From Actinomycetes bacterium (GTDB taxonomy: Bacteria; Actinomycetota; Acidimicrobiia; Acidimicrobiales; RAAP-2): a DNA stretch of 64,000 bases. The stretch spans positions 62,001-126,000 of the forward strand of contig JAJXZW010000001.1 of NCBI GenBank assembly GCA_021779855.1, in the 5' to 3' direction. A program made the translations under genes and the position numbers. How positions within the stretch are numbered: position 1 is the stretch's first letter; each line of letters starts with the position of its first letter. Shown here in pieces: positions 25,020 through 33,642 of the stretch. The notes beneath the pieces were generated by a model. That model saw nothing but the letters and a program-made list of their open reading frames with translations, was not told the origin of the DNA and made no database searches.

Positions 25020-26005
25020 TGGCGACGACCACGATGACCATGGCCAAGGCCCTCAACGAGGGCCTGCGCCGGGCCATGGAGGCGAACAAGAAGGTCCTCG
25101 TGATGGGCGAGGACGTCGGCAAGCTCGGCGGGGTCTTCCGCATCACCGACGGGCTGCAGAAGGACTTCGGCGAGGACCGGGTCATCGACTCCCCGCTGGC
25201 GGAGTCGGCGATCGTGGGCACCGCCGTGGGCCTCTCGATCCGGGGCTACCGGCCGGTGTGCGAGATCCAGTTCGACGGCTTCGTCTACCCGGCCTTCGAC
25301 CAGATCGTCTCCCAGGTCGCCAAGCTCCACAAGCGCAGCGACGGCGTGTACACGATGAGCCTGGTGATCCGCCTGCCCTTCCAGGGCGGGATCGGGGCGA
25401 TCGAGCACCACTCCGAGAGCCCCGAGGCGTACTTCGCCCACACCGCGGGGCTGCGCGTGGTGAGCTGCGCGACCCCCGAGGACGCCTACTGGATGATCCA
25501 GCAGTCGATCGCCCACGACGACCCCATCATCTTCTGCGAGCCCAAGTGCCGCTACTGGGAGAAGGGCGAGGTGGACACCGAGCGGGCGCCCCGCGGGCTG
25601 TTCGAGGCCGTCGTGCGCCGACCGGGCGCCGACGTGACGGTCGTGGGCTACGGGGCCAGCGTGCGCACGATGCTGCGCGCCGCCGAGGCCGCCGAGGCCG
25701 AGGGGATATCGCTCGAGGTGATCGACGCGCGCTCGATCGCCCCGCTCGACCTCGACACGATGGCCGCCTCCCTCGAGCGCACCGGTCGGCTGGTCGTCGT
25801 CCACGAGGCGCCCCACACCGCGTCGATCGGCTCGGAGATCGTCTCGGCGCTCACCGAGCGGTGCTTCTACTCGCTGCGCGCGCCGGGCCTGCAGGTGTCG
25901 GGCTACCACACGCCGTACCCGCCCTCGCGCCTCGAGGAGGACTACCGGCCGAGTGTGGACCGTATCCTCGACGCGGTGGACCGGGTGATGGGGTTCGAGT
26001 CGTGA
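25019..26005 (+). CDS. 2-oxoacid dehydrogenase E1 component, beta subunit
   Basis: A 328-residue transketolase-type beta subunit. Signatures are LVMGEDVGKLGGVFR, RVIDSPLAESAIVGTAVG, EIQFDGFVYPAFDQI and, in the C-terminal domain, RLVVVHEAPHTASIGSEI. With the alpha subunit it forms the heterotetrameric E1. The ATG uses the last base of the E1alpha stop (TGATG), and the gene overlaps the E2 gene as GTGA, so the three are one translationally coupled operon. Confidence 0.93.
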   Translation: MATTTMTMAKALNEGLRRAMEANKKVLVMGEDVGKLGGVFRITDGLQKDFGEDRVIDSPLAESAIVGTAVGLSIRGYRPVCEIQFDGFVYPAFDQIVSQVAKLHKRSDGVYTMSLVIRLPFQGGIGAIEHHSESPEAYFAHTAGLRVVSCATPEDAYWMIQQSIAHDDPIIFCEPKCRYWEKGEVDTERAPRGLFEAVVRRPGADVTVVGYGASVRTMLRAAEAAEAEGISLEVIDARSIAPLDLDTMAASLERTGRLVVVHEAPHTASIGSEIVSALTERCFYSLRAPGLQVSGYHTPYPPSRLEEDYRPSVDRILDAVDRVMGFES

Positions 26006-27363
26006 GCCGCGAGGTCTTCCTCCTGCCCGACGTCGGCGAGGGCCTCGTCGAGGCCGAGATCGTGAGCTGGAAGGTGGCCGTGGGCGACGCGGTCGTCCTG
26101 AACCAGCCGCTGGTCGACGTCGAGACCGCCAAGGCGACGGTCGAGCTGCCGAGCCCCTTCGCCGGGACCGTCGTCGAGCTGCACCACGCGGTGGGCGACG
26201 TCGTCGAGGTCCACCAGCCGCTCGTCTCCATCGAGACCGACGCGTCGGCCCCCGCTCCGGCCCCGGCCGCGACGCCCGCCGAGGCGTCCCCGGCCGTCGA
26301 GCCCATCGAGCAGACCCGCGAGGCCGTCCTCGTGGGCTACGGGGTCGGCGACGAGGGCGCCGCCACCCGCACGCGCCGCCGGCGCGGGGCCCCGGCCCCC
26401 GTCGCTCCGGCCCCGGTGGCCCGCGAGGCCGCCCCCGCGCTCGCTCCGCGCTCGACGCCGCCGGTGCGCCTCTACGCCAAGCAGCACGGGATCGACCTCG
26501 CCGGCGTGCGCGGTACCGGTCGTGACGGCCTGATCACTCGGGCGGACGTCGAGGCGTTGCTCGTGGGCGCCCCGACGCCCGCCCCGTCACGCCCGCCCGT
26601 CACGGGACCGGCGACGCCGACCCGCTTCGTCGGCCACGACCTCGCCCCGTGGGCGAGCGGGCCCGAGGTGGAGCGGATCCCCGTGCGCGGGGTGCTGCGC
26701 TCGATGGCCGAGGCGATGACCCAGAGCGCCTTCAGCGCCCCACACGCGGCCGTCTGGGTGCGCGTCGACGCGACGCGCACGATGGAGTTGCTCGCCTCGT
26801 TGAAGGAGCGGCCGGCGCTCGCCGGCGTGCGCCTCTCGCCGCTCGCGATCGTGGCGATGGCCGTGTGCGACGCGGCCCGGCACTTCCCGGGCGTCAACTC
26901 GAGCTTCGACGCCGACCAGAGCGAGGTCGTGGTGCGCCGGGTCGTCAACCTGGGCATCGCGGCCGACACCCCGCGGGGCCTCATCGTGCCCAACGTGAAG
27001 GGCGCCGATCGGCTCGACCTCGTCGGCATGGCCCGGGCGCTCAACGCCCTCGTCGACACGGCCCGCGCCGGGACGACGGCGCCCAACGACATGCTGGGTA
27101 CCACGATCACCATCACCAACGTCGGCCCGTTCAACGTGGACGCCGCGGTGCCGATCCTGCCCCCGGGCACGGGGGCGATCGTCGCGGTGGGCCGCGTCGC
27201 GCCCGCGCCGTGGGTGCTCGACGGCGCGGTCGTGGTCCGTCAGGTCACCGAGCTCGCGATGTCCTTCGACCACCGCCAGGTCGACGGCGCGCTCGCGAGC
27301 CGCGTGCTGCGCCACATCGCCGACTACCTGGAGGATCCGGGTCCGCGACTCATCGCGGGTTGA
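26002..27363 (+). CDS. 2-oxoacid dehydrogenase E2 (dihydrolipoamide acyltransferase)
   Basis: A 453-residue E2. A single lipoyl domain carries the lipoylated lysine in DVETAKATVELPSP, an Ala/Pro-rich linker follows, then a peripheral subunit-binding domain (VRLYAKQHGIDLAGVRGTGRDG) and the catalytic acyltransferase domain ending in the active-site motif FDHRQVDGA. It accepts the acyl group from E1 on lipoate and transfers it to CoA. No E3 (dihydrolipoamide dehydrogenase) gene is in the operon. Its stop is directly adjacent to the convergent bcp stop (TGATCA). Confidence 0.93.
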   Translation: MSREVFLLPDVGEGLVEAEIVSWKVAVGDAVVLNQPLVDVETAKATVELPSPFAGTVVELHHAVGDVVEVHQPLVSIETDASAPAPAPAATPAEASPAVEPIEQTREAVLVGYGVGDEGAATRTRRRRGAPAPVAPAPVAREAAPALAPRSTPPVRLYAKQHGIDLAGVRGTGRDGLITRADVEALLVGAPTPAPSRPPVTGPATPTRFVGHDLAPWASGPEVERIPVRGVLRSMAEAMTQSAFSAPHAAVWVRVDATRTMELLASLKERPALAGVRLSPLAIVAMAVCDAARHFPGVNSSFDADQSEVVVRRVVNLGIAADTPRGLIVPNVKGADRLDLVGMARALNALVDTARAGTTAPNDMLGTTITITNVGPFNVDAAVPILPPGTGAIVAVGRVAPAPWVLDGAVVVRQVTELAMSFDHRQVDGALASRVLRHIADYLEDPGPRLIAG

Positions 27364-27819
27364 TCAGGCGGCGCGCTGGCGCAGCGCCTCGAGCGCGCGG
27401 TCCGCGTGGGCGCTCATCGAGACCTCGCTCGCCACGACGGCGAGGATGCGCCGGTCGGGGCCGATGACGAACGTCGTGCGCTTGACCCGCAGGAATCCGA
27501 GCGAGCGCTTGACGCCGTAGAGCTCGGCGACGTGCCCGTCGGGGTCGCTCAAGAGGGGGTAGCCCAGGTGGTGGCGGCGGTCGAAGTCGCCCTGCTTGTC
27601 GACCTCGTCCATGGAGATCCCCACGATGCGCGCGCCGAGGGCGGCGAACTCGCTCGCGAGGTCGCGGAAGTGGCACGACTCGCGGGTGCAGCCCGGGGTG
27701 AGCGCCGCCGGGTAGAAGAAGAGGACGAGGGGTCCCTCCGCGAGGAGGCCATCCAGGGTCCTCGTCTCGCCGTCCTGGTCGACGAGGGAGAAGTCCGGGG
27801 CCGGCTCGTCCACGCGCAC
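27364..27819 (-). CDS. bcp: thiol peroxidase, PrxQ/Bcp type
   Basis: A 151-residue peroxiredoxin that reduces hydroperoxides with thioredoxin. The sequence PLVLFFYPAALTPGCTRESC holds the peroxidatic cysteine and, five residues on, the resolving cysteine of the PrxQ class. VKRSLGFLRVKRTTFVIGPDR is the typical C-terminal strand. The GTG start could alternatively be two codons downstream. Confidence 0.94.
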   Translation of the reverse strand: MRVDEPAPDFSLVDQDGETRTLDGLLAEGPLVLFFYPAALTPGCTRESCHFRDLASEFAALGARIVGISMDEVDKQGDFDRRHHLGYPLLSDPDGHVAELYGVKRSLGFLRVKRTTFVIGPDRRILAVVASEVSMSAHADRALEALRQRAA

Positions 27820-27828
27820 GACGCGAGT

Positions 27829-28524
27829 CTACGGGTCGAGCCGGAATCCGACACCGCGCACCGTGACCAGGTGGCGGGGGTGGGCGGGGTCGTCCTCGAC
27901 CTTCTGGCGCAGCCGCTTCACGTGGGTGTCGAGGGTCCGGGTGTCGGCGAGGTCGAGCCCCCACCACAGGGCGTCGAGGCACGCCTCGCGGGTCACCACC
28001 TGGCCCAGGCGCGAGGCCAGCAGCGCCAGGAGGTCGAACTCCTTGCGCGAGAGGTCGACCTCGGTCCCACGGCGCGCGACGGTGCGCCGGGCCAGGTCGA
28101 TGCGCAGGTCCCCGAAGGCGATCACCTCGTGGTCGTCCTCGGTGACCGGACGGCGCAGGACCGCGCGGATGCGTGCGACCAGCTCGCGCAGCCGGAAGGG
28201 CTTGGTGACGTAGTCGGCCGCCCCGATCTCGAGGCCGACCACGACGTCGACCTCGCTCGAGCGGGCCGTCACCATCACGACCGGCAGCCGGGTGGTGTCG
28301 TAGAGCTCGCGGCAGAAGTCGAGGCCCGACCCGTCGGGCAGCATCACGTCGAGCAGCACGAGGTCGGGCTTGCGCACGGTGAGCTGCTGGCGGGCCTCGG
28401 CGATCGTGCGCGCACCCACGACCACGAACCCCTCGACGCCGAGCCCGATGTCGAGGGCGTCGCGGTAGCTCTCCTCGTCCTCCACGATGAGGATCACCGG
28501 GCGCACGCGCGTCTCGACGCTCAT
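27829..28524 (-). CDS. OmpR-family response regulator (orphan)
   Basis: A 231-residue two-domain regulator. The receiver has the acidic pair VEDEE, the phosphorylatable Asp in LVLLDVMLPDGSG, Thr in MVTARS and Lys in VTKPFR. The C-terminal winged helix ends RGVGFRLDP. It resembles RegX3/PhoP-type regulators. No histidine kinase gene is adjacent; the only kinase in the window is 28 kb away. Confidence 0.93.
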   Translation of the reverse strand: MSVETRVRPVILIVEDEESYRDALDIGLGVEGFVVVGARTIAEARQQLTVRKPDLVLLDVMLPDGSGLDFCRELYDTTRLPVVMVTARSSEVDVVVGLEIGAADYVTKPFRLRELVARIRAVLRRPVTEDDHEVIAFGDLRIDLARRTVARRGTEVDLSRKEFDLLALLASRLGQVVTREACLDALWWGLDLADTRTLDTHVKRLRQKVEDDPAHPRHLVTVRGVGFRLDP

Positions 28525-28688
28525 CGGGGCCGTCGCGACGCGAGGGCGCGGGGGGCGGCACGGTCGACCTCGACCGGGGGACGCGGGGGTCGACGCCGTG
28601 CCACGAGGGCCACGGTACGGAGCACGGGTTACGCGCCGGTGAAGCCGGGGGGACCCCGAGATGGAGGGGAAATGAAATGTGCCCGGGG
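28525..28688. other. intergenic region without a recognisable gene
   Basis: This 164-base gap lies upstream of the response regulator and downstream of the repeat-protein gene. I see no good ORF with a ribosome binding site. A short AT-richer patch (28664-28680) follows the repeat-protein stop on the minus strand; no hairpin with a T run was found. Confidence 0.4.
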
Positions 28689-30125
28689 CTAGGCGCTGAG
28701 GGTGAAGCCCTGGTAGGTGGCGCCGCGCTGGTAGCTGCCCACGCCGGCGCAGGCCCCGGCGCCGGCGCAGGCGATCGCGTAGAGGCCCCCGTCGACTCCG
28801 ACCGTGGCCGCCCCGTCGGGCAGGGCCACCGTCGAGCCCCGCCAGGTGCCGCCGGCCAGGGCGAGCACGAGGGCCTGGTAGTGGCCGGCGCGGTCGAGGT
28901 AGGCGCCGCCAGCCCGGCAGGCCCCGGCCGCCGGGCAGGTCACCGCGACGGCACCCCCGTTGGGTCCGGCCGAGCGCGACCCGGGCGGGAGGGGCATCCG
29001 GGTCGCGCGGTGCCACGCGCCGTGGGACTCGGTGGCGAGGAATCCCTGGTACAGGCCGTTGGCCGCCACGTACTGCCCTCCGGTCGCGCACGTGCCGGGA
29101 CCCGAGCAGCTGATCCCCTGGTAGCCGTAGAGCAAGACCTTGGGGTCCGTCCGGGCCCCGGCCGGCAGCACGAGCGCGGTCGCCTGGGGCCAGACCGGCG
29201 ACGAGGAGGAGACGACCAGGGGCACGACCGCCCCGGTGCGGCTGATGTAGGTGCCCACCGCGGTGCACTCGGGCTCGGCGACGCAGGTCACCTCGGCGAG
29301 GGTCGTCCCGGCGTAGGTGCTCGCGTCGGCGGGGGGCGCGACGACGCTCGAGGTGAGCGATCCCGCGTCGATCGAGACGGCCAGGCCCTGGGTCACGTCG
29401 TTCGCGTCGATGTACGAGCCCACCGCGACGCAGTGGGTCGCGCTGGCGCAGGCCGCCTGGTTGAGCCCGGCGAAGGGGTCGAGGTTGGCCGGGGTGGGCA
29501 GGGCCACCGCCTGGGCCGGTCCCCAGCGGCCCCCGGCCTCGAGGGCGACGAAGGCCCGGGTGCGCGGGATGCGCGAGTCGTCGAGGTAGGTGCCCACCGC
29601 GACGCACGAGCCCGGTGCGCCGCAGGCCACCGAGCGCACGGCGGCGACCTGCCCGGGCCCGAGGGCGTTCGACGGCAGGCCGAGCGTCAGGGCGCGGGGC
29701 CAGGCGTCCCCCGCCTGGTTCGCGACGAAGCCCTGGACGTCGCCCGCGGCGTCGGTGTACGAGCCCCCTGCGACGCAGCGGCCCGGCGCGGGACAGGCCA
29801 GCGAGGCCACCGTCGTGCCGGGGTTGGCGCCCGCGTCGGCCGGGGCCCGCAGGACGCTCGGCGCGACCCAGCGGCCGGCGCGCTCGTTCAGGACGACCCC
29901 GTAGACGGCCCGCCCGGCCCCGGTGTAGGAGCCCGCGGCCTCGCAGACCCCCGGTGCGGGGCACGCGAGCGTGGTGAGGAGGCCGCTCGCGACGCCGCTG
30001 CCCCCCGCGGGGAGGGCGGCCCGATGGGCCGTGACGCGCGCCGGGGCCGCCCCGGCGGCGCTCGTGAGCGCCGCGACGAGGACCAGCGCCACCAGCGCGC
30101 ACGAGGCCCGGCGCAGCGTTCTCAT
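28689..30125 (-). CDS. secreted eight-repeat cysteine-pair protein
   Basis: A 478-residue protein with a clear signal peptide (RRASCALVALVLVAALTSAAGA). The mature part consists of eight repeats of about 50-60 residues, each carrying C-x5/6-C-x4-G-x-Y, for example ACPAPGRCVAGGSYTD, ACASATHCVAVGSYID and TCPAAGACRAGGAYLD. The even spacing and one cysteine pair per repeat suggest a disulfide-stabilised beta-propeller or solenoid outside the cell. I know no assigned function. GGAGGAGGG lies before the ATG; a -10-like TATACT on the coding strand is at 30166-30171. Confidence 0.8.
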   Translation of the reverse strand: MRTLRRASCALVALVLVAALTSAAGAAPARVTAHRAALPAGGSGVASGLLTTLACPAPGVCEAAGSYTGAGRAVYGVVLNERAGRWVAPSVLRAPADAGANPGTTVASLACPAPGRCVAGGSYTDAAGDVQGFVANQAGDAWPRALTLGLPSNALGPGQVAAVRSVACGAPGSCVAVGTYLDDSRIPRTRAFVALEAGGRWGPAQAVALPTPANLDPFAGLNQAACASATHCVAVGSYIDANDVTQGLAVSIDAGSLTSSVVAPPADASTYAGTTLAEVTCVAEPECTAVGTYISRTGAVVPLVVSSSSPVWPQATALVLPAGARTDPKVLLYGYQGISCSGPGTCATGGQYVAANGLYQGFLATESHGAWHRATRMPLPPGSRSAGPNGGAVAVTCPAAGACRAGGAYLDRAGHYQALVLALAGGTWRGSTVALPDGAATVGVDGGLYAIACAGAGACAGVGSYQRGATYQGFTLSA

Positions 30126-30195
30126 CGGCCCTCCTCCGAGCTCGACGGCGCGGGCTCGGACCCTCAGTATAAGAACGGTCCTGATGATGGCGGTT

Positions 30196-30573
30196 CTAGG
30201 GCAGGTCGACGACGCGACACGGGATGGGTGCGTCCTCGTCGATCCAGTAGCTGGCGCAGATCCGGTGGTAGCCGTCGGCGACGATGAGGGGGTAGTCGGC
30301 CGACGCCCGCCCGCGCACGAGCAGCACCGGCGAGAGCTTCTTGCCGTCGCGCACCTTGGCGAAGTCCTTCGCCACGTGGGCGTCGGTGCGCTCGAGGAGG
30401 GGGAGTTGGCTCGCGCGCAGCAGGTCCTTGGCCAGGTAGACCGACGTCGGCGCCCCGCGCAACGCGCTCGCCAGGGCGACGGCCGACGGCGCGTCGAGCA
30501 CGAGGCTGAGGTAGCTCTCGGCGGCGGGGTAGTCGTGCTCCTCGGGTGTGTCCTGCCAGTGCTCGCTCGCCAC
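30196..30573 (-). CDS. small ParB/sulfiredoxin-fold domain protein
   Basis: A 125-residue protein whose C-terminal half reads VARDGKK-like DGKKLSPVLLVRGRA followed by YPLIVADGYHRICASYWID, with the DGYHR motif of the ParB N-terminal/sulfiredoxin-like fold. No DNA-binding helix-turn-helix is present, so it is not a second partition protein. Members of this fold include nucleotide-dependent switches and small nucleases; the exact role is unknown. GAGGAGG precedes the GTG. Confidence 0.6.
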   Translation of the reverse strand: MASEHWQDTPEEHDYPAAESYLSLVLDAPSAVALASALRGAPTSVYLAKDLLRASQLPLLERTDAHVAKDFAKVRDGKKLSPVLLVRGRASADYPLIVADGYHRICASYWIDEDAPIPCRVVDLP

Positions 30574-30595
30574 GGGGCCTCCTCGGGGTGAGAGC

Positions 30596-30916
30596 CTAGG
30601 CGGACTGCTTGAGCAGCTCTCGCCGCTCTACGTACTCACCGGCGTCGATCTCGCCACGGGCGAAGCGCTCGTCGAGGATCCTCAAGGCTCCGTCGAGTGC
30701 GGGCGACTCGGCGCTCGGGCCGCGCGCCGGTCGCCGCACGCCACCCGGTCGGCCCGGACCGACCAGGACGCCGACAGCCACGACGGCGAGGGCGACCAGC
30801 AGGGCGATGACGAGCAGGGCGACGAGCCCTCCGACCAGTGGGTGGCCCGTGAGGGAGCCCGGGCCGTAGACGAGGTGGCCCCGGGGGCCGGGTCCGACGC
30901 GGATGAAGGGAGGCAT
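30596..30916 (-). CDS. membrane-anchored SHOCT-domain protein
   Basis: A 106-residue protein with a Gly-rich N-terminus, one long transmembrane helix (about 23 residues, GLVALLVIALLVALAVVAVG) and a C-terminal SHOCT domain (LRILDERFARGEIDAGEYVERRELL). SHOCT domains are short oligomerisation modules, often at protein C-termini. GAAAGGAC is upstream of the ATG. It ends 22 bases before the ParB-fold gene and may be in its operon. Confidence 0.75.
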   Translation of the reverse strand: MPPFIRVGPGPRGHLVYGPGSLTGHPLVGGLVALLVIALLVALAVVAVGVLVGPGRPGGVRRPARGPSAESPALDGALRILDERFARGEIDAGEYVERRELLKQSA

Positions 30917-31126
30917 GGCGTCCTTTCTGTTCTCACCAAGTACTAAGACTTCGCGGCGGGCGGCGCAAGCCGTCGAGCCCGCATTCTCCACGGTTCCGGG
31001 GCTGCTCGACGACCCCGTGGGGAGGCCGCCCGTTCCCGCCGTGACCAGGGGGTCCCCTAGAATGGGCGAGTCCCGCGGGCGTCGCGTCCGCCGGGGGCGT
31101 GAGATCGCCCCCAACGGAGGAGTGTC

Positions 31127-32047
31127 GTGAAGTACGTCGTGCGCGCCGTCGTGGCTCTGGTGGTTCTGGCCGGGGTCTACCTGGCCGGGCGCCAGAACTC
31201 GGGTGCCGACTCGACGACGACCAGCTCGACCACCGCCCCGTCGGCGAGCTCGGTGTCGGCCTTCTACCTCGACGTGGGGGCGTCGGCCTCGCTCGGCTTC
31301 CAGCCGACGGGCGTCCCCCGCCACAACGGCGCGCGCACCAACACCGGGTACGCGAACGACCTCGTCTTCCGCGAGGCGTTGAGGGGCGTCACCCTCGCTC
31401 TCGACCAGATCGGCTGCCCGGGCGAGACGGTCGAGTCCATGCTCTCCACCACGACCGCCGACCACTGCTACCAGCTGCCGATGACCCAGCTGCGCCGCGC
31501 CCAGCAGATCCTCCAGGCGGACAAGGCCCAGGCGGGCCTCGTGACGATCGACCTCGGCTTCAACGACATGAGGGTGTGCCTCGATCACATCCCCGCGAGC
31601 CCGACGTGCGTCGCCGGCGCCCTCGCCCACGTGGCGGCCGACCTCCCGGTCATCGTGCGGGACCTCAAGTCTGCGGCCGGGCGGAACGTCCGCTTCGTGG
31701 GCCTGCTCTACAACGACCCGTACCTCGGCTACTTCCTCGACGGGCCCGGCGGCCCGGCCGCCGCCGCCTACACCCTGGACGCGATGAACCGGCTGAACGC
31801 CGTCATGGCCCACGTCTATGACGCCGAGGGCGTGGCGGTCGCGAACGTGCCGGCCCTCTTCTCGACCGACGTCTCCACGCGCGTGGCCGTCGACAACGTG
31901 GGCGTGGTCCCCGAGAACGTCGCCGCGGCGTGCGCCTACACCTGGTTCTGCTACAAGACGCCCTTCGGTCCCGACGACCACCCCAACGACGCGGGCTACT
32001 CGCTCATCGCGGAGGCGATCGCGAACGCGCTGCCCGCGCTCTGGTAG
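31127..32047 (+). CDS. secreted SGNH/GDSL-type hydrolase
   Basis: A 306-residue protein with an N-terminal signal anchor (YVVRAVVALVVLAGVYLAG), a Thr/Ser-rich linker and an SGNH fold. Block I reads YLDVGASASLGF with the nucleophile serine in place of GDS, block III is likely IDLGFNDM, and the catalytic Asp-His pair is in DDHPNDAGYS near the C-terminus. It is probably an esterase or lipase acting outside the membrane. GGAGGAG precedes the GTG, and a -10-like TAGAAT is at 31058-31063. It directly precedes the carrier-protein cluster in the same direction. Confidence 0.78.
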   Translation: MKYVVRAVVALVVLAGVYLAGRQNSGADSTTTSSTTAPSASSVSAFYLDVGASASLGFQPTGVPRHNGARTNTGYANDLVFREALRGVTLALDQIGCPGETVESMLSTTTADHCYQLPMTQLRRAQQILQADKAQAGLVTIDLGFNDMRVCLDHIPASPTCVAGALAHVAADLPVIVRDLKSAAGRNVRFVGLLYNDPYLGYFLDGPGGPAAAAYTLDAMNRLNAVMAHVYDAEGVAVANVPALFSTDVSTRVAVDNVGVVPENVAAACAYTWFCYKTPFGPDDHPNDAGYSLIAEAIANALPALW

Positions 32048-32062
32048 GCGGGCCGGCCCGGG

Positions 32063-32455
32063 GTGGACGCGGGCTCCCGCCCGGCCCTCGGGATCGGCGT
32101 CGACGTGATCTCGGTGGAAGAGGTCCGTCACTCCCTCGCCCGATTCGGCCATCGGTACCTCGACCGGATCGTCGGCGAGGCGCCGGAGTCAGCGCCCGAC
32201 CCCCGCGTGCTCGCCGGGCGCTTCGCCGTCAAAGAGGCGGTGGCCAAGGCTCTCGACGTGGGTGACGCACCCCTCCCGTGGTCGGCGATCGAGGTCGAGG
32301 CCTATCCGTCGGGCCGCGCACGTGTCCGCCTCAACGGCCCCGCCGCGAGACTGGCCGACGAACGCGGGCTCGAGGGTATCGAGGCTGGCGTGCGCGTGGA
32401 CTCGCGGGAGGCGCGCGCGATTGCCGTGGCCCGGTACGCGCCCCGGGTACCGTGA
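32063..32455 (+). CDS. acpS: AcpS-type 4'-phosphopantetheinyl transferase
   Basis: A 130-residue protein with the AcpS motifs ALGIGVDVISVEEV (metal and substrate binding) and LAGRFAVKEAVAKAL. The enzyme transfers phosphopantetheine from CoA to the serine of a carrier protein. It sits 15 bases after the SGNH gene and five bases before the carrier protein gene, so this carrier protein is the obvious substrate, although it may also serve fatty acid synthase. The N-terminal and C-terminal parts are somewhat divergent from housekeeping AcpS. Confidence 0.85.
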   Translation: MDAGSRPALGIGVDVISVEEVRHSLARFGHRYLDRIVGEAPESAPDPRVLAGRFAVKEAVAKALDVGDAPLPWSAIEVEAYPSGRARVRLNGPAARLADERGLEGIEAGVRVDSREARAIAVARYAPRVP

Positions 32456-32460
32456 AGGGG

Positions 32461-32718
32461 ATGGACGCCGACGCCACCATCCGCCGCGTCCTCGAGGAAC
32501 ACGGCCGCCTGAGCACCCCGGCGACGGCGCTCGCCACCGACGACGACCTCTACCAGAGGGGCCTGTCCTCGCACGCGAGCGTGAACGTGATGCTCGCCCT
32601 CGAGGAGGCGTTCGGGGTCGAGTTCCCCGACGAGCTCCTTAGGAAGTCGACCTTCCAGTCGATCGGGTCGATCCGTGGCGCCCTCGCGGGCCTCGGGAAT
32701 GCCGTCCCGCCCGCGTGA
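32461..32718 (+). CDS. stand-alone acyl/aminoacyl carrier protein
   Basis: An 85-residue carrier protein. LYQRGLSSHASVNVMLALEEAF aligned by its ALEE helix to E. coli ACP (given here as GLSSHAS and LALEEAFGVEFPDELL) puts the phosphopantetheine serine at residue 37 (GLS-S-HAS) rather than in a DSL motif. The GLxSH form is typical of carrier proteins that partner amino acid:carrier-protein ligases. The flanking genes are a phosphopantetheinyl transferase and such a ligase, so it most likely carries an aminoacyl thioester. Confidence 0.85.
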   Translation: MDADATIRRVLEEHGRLSTPATALATDDDLYQRGLSSHASVNVMLALEEAFGVEFPDELLRKSTFQSIGSIRGALAGLGNAVPPA

Positions 32719-32727
32719 GGGTCCGCG

Positions 32728-33642
32728 GTGGGTGAGTCGTCGTCTCACGAGTCGTTCCGCACCACGCTCCTCGACCGGCGCATCCTGACCGCCACCGATG
32801 TCCCGGGCCTCTACCAACGCTCGGAGGGCTTCGAGGCGGTCGTGAGGGGACTCAGCGGGGCGCTCGCCGCCACGGTGCCCGAGGGGCCGGTCGAGACCCG
32901 CTACCTGGCACCGGTCATGCCCCGCGACGTGCTCGAGGACTCGGACTACGTCACGTCCTTCCCGAACCTGATGGGGGTGGTCTCGAGCTTCCTCGGCGGC
33001 GAGGGCGACCTGAGCGAACTGCGCCGGCGGGTCGGGTCAGGCGAGGACTGGGGGGCGCTCGTCGACCCGACGGAGGTCGCACTGTGCTCGGCGGCCTGCC
33101 ACCAGCTGTACCCGACCCTGGCCGGATCGACCGTGCCCGACGAGGGGTTCGACCTCCAGGTGGAGGCCTACTGCTTCCGCCACGAGCCGAGTGAGGATCC
33201 CGCGCGCATGCAGTCGTTCCGGATGCGCGAGGTCGTGCGCCTCGGCTCGCCTGAGAGGGCGCTCGCCCATCGCGACCAGGGCGTCGAGCGGGTACGGGCG
33301 GTGCTGGCCGAGCTCGGCCTCGAGGCCGACGTGGTCGAGGCGAACGACCCGTTCTTCGGTCGCGGCGGACGGATGCTCGCTGCGGACCAGCGTGAGCGCG
33401 CCCTCAAGTTCGAGCTGGTCGCGCCGATCTCCTCGGCTGCGCCGGGCGCGGTGGCGTCGGCGAACTACCACGAGGACCACTTCGGACGTCGCTTCGAGAT
33501 TCGGCGTGCTGACGGGTCGCCGGCGCACTCGGCGTGTGTGGGCGTGGGCCTGGAGCGGGTGGCCCTCGCGCTCTACTGGGCGCACGGGCTCGAGCCACTC
33601 GACTGGCCCCGGTCGGTGCGGTCCCGACTGGGTCTCGCGTGA
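32728..33642 (+). CDS. amino acid--[carrier protein] ligase (class II aaRS-like)
   Basis: A 304-residue protein like the catalytic core of archaeal-type seryl-tRNA synthetase, without a tRNA-binding domain. Motif 2 is PARMQSFRMREVVRLG, motif 3 is ACVGVGLERVALAL, and C124, E168 and C270 are placed to bind the catalytic zinc. FFGRGGRMLAADQRERALKFEL is the family segment before motif 3. Described relatives from Bradyrhizobium and Agrobacterium activate glycine or alanine and load it onto a small carrier protein encoded nearby, exactly the neighbour seen here. The gene lies ten bases after the carrier protein and overlaps the next gene as GTGA. The amino acid used here cannot be read from motifs. 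Confidence 0.88.
   Translation: MGESSSHESFRTTLLDRRILTATDVPGLYQRSEGFEAVVRGLSGALAATVPEGPVETRYLAPVMPRDVLEDSDYVTSFPNLMGVVSSFLGGEGDLSELRRRVGSGEDWGALVDPTEVALCSAACHQLYPTLAGSTVPDEGFDLQVEAYCFRHEPSEDPARMQSFRMREVVRLGSPERALAHRDQGVERVRAVLAELGLEADVVEANDPFFGRGGRMLAADQRERALKFELVAPISSAAPGAVASANYHEDHFGRRFEIRRADGSPAHSACVGVGLERVALALYWAHGLEPLDWPRSVRSRLGLA

Noticed and set aside
30196-30573. A second chromosome-partitioning ParB
   Set aside because: Only the small ParB/sulfiredoxin fold with DGYHR is present; there is no helix-turn-helix, no dimer domain and no parS or parA nearby.
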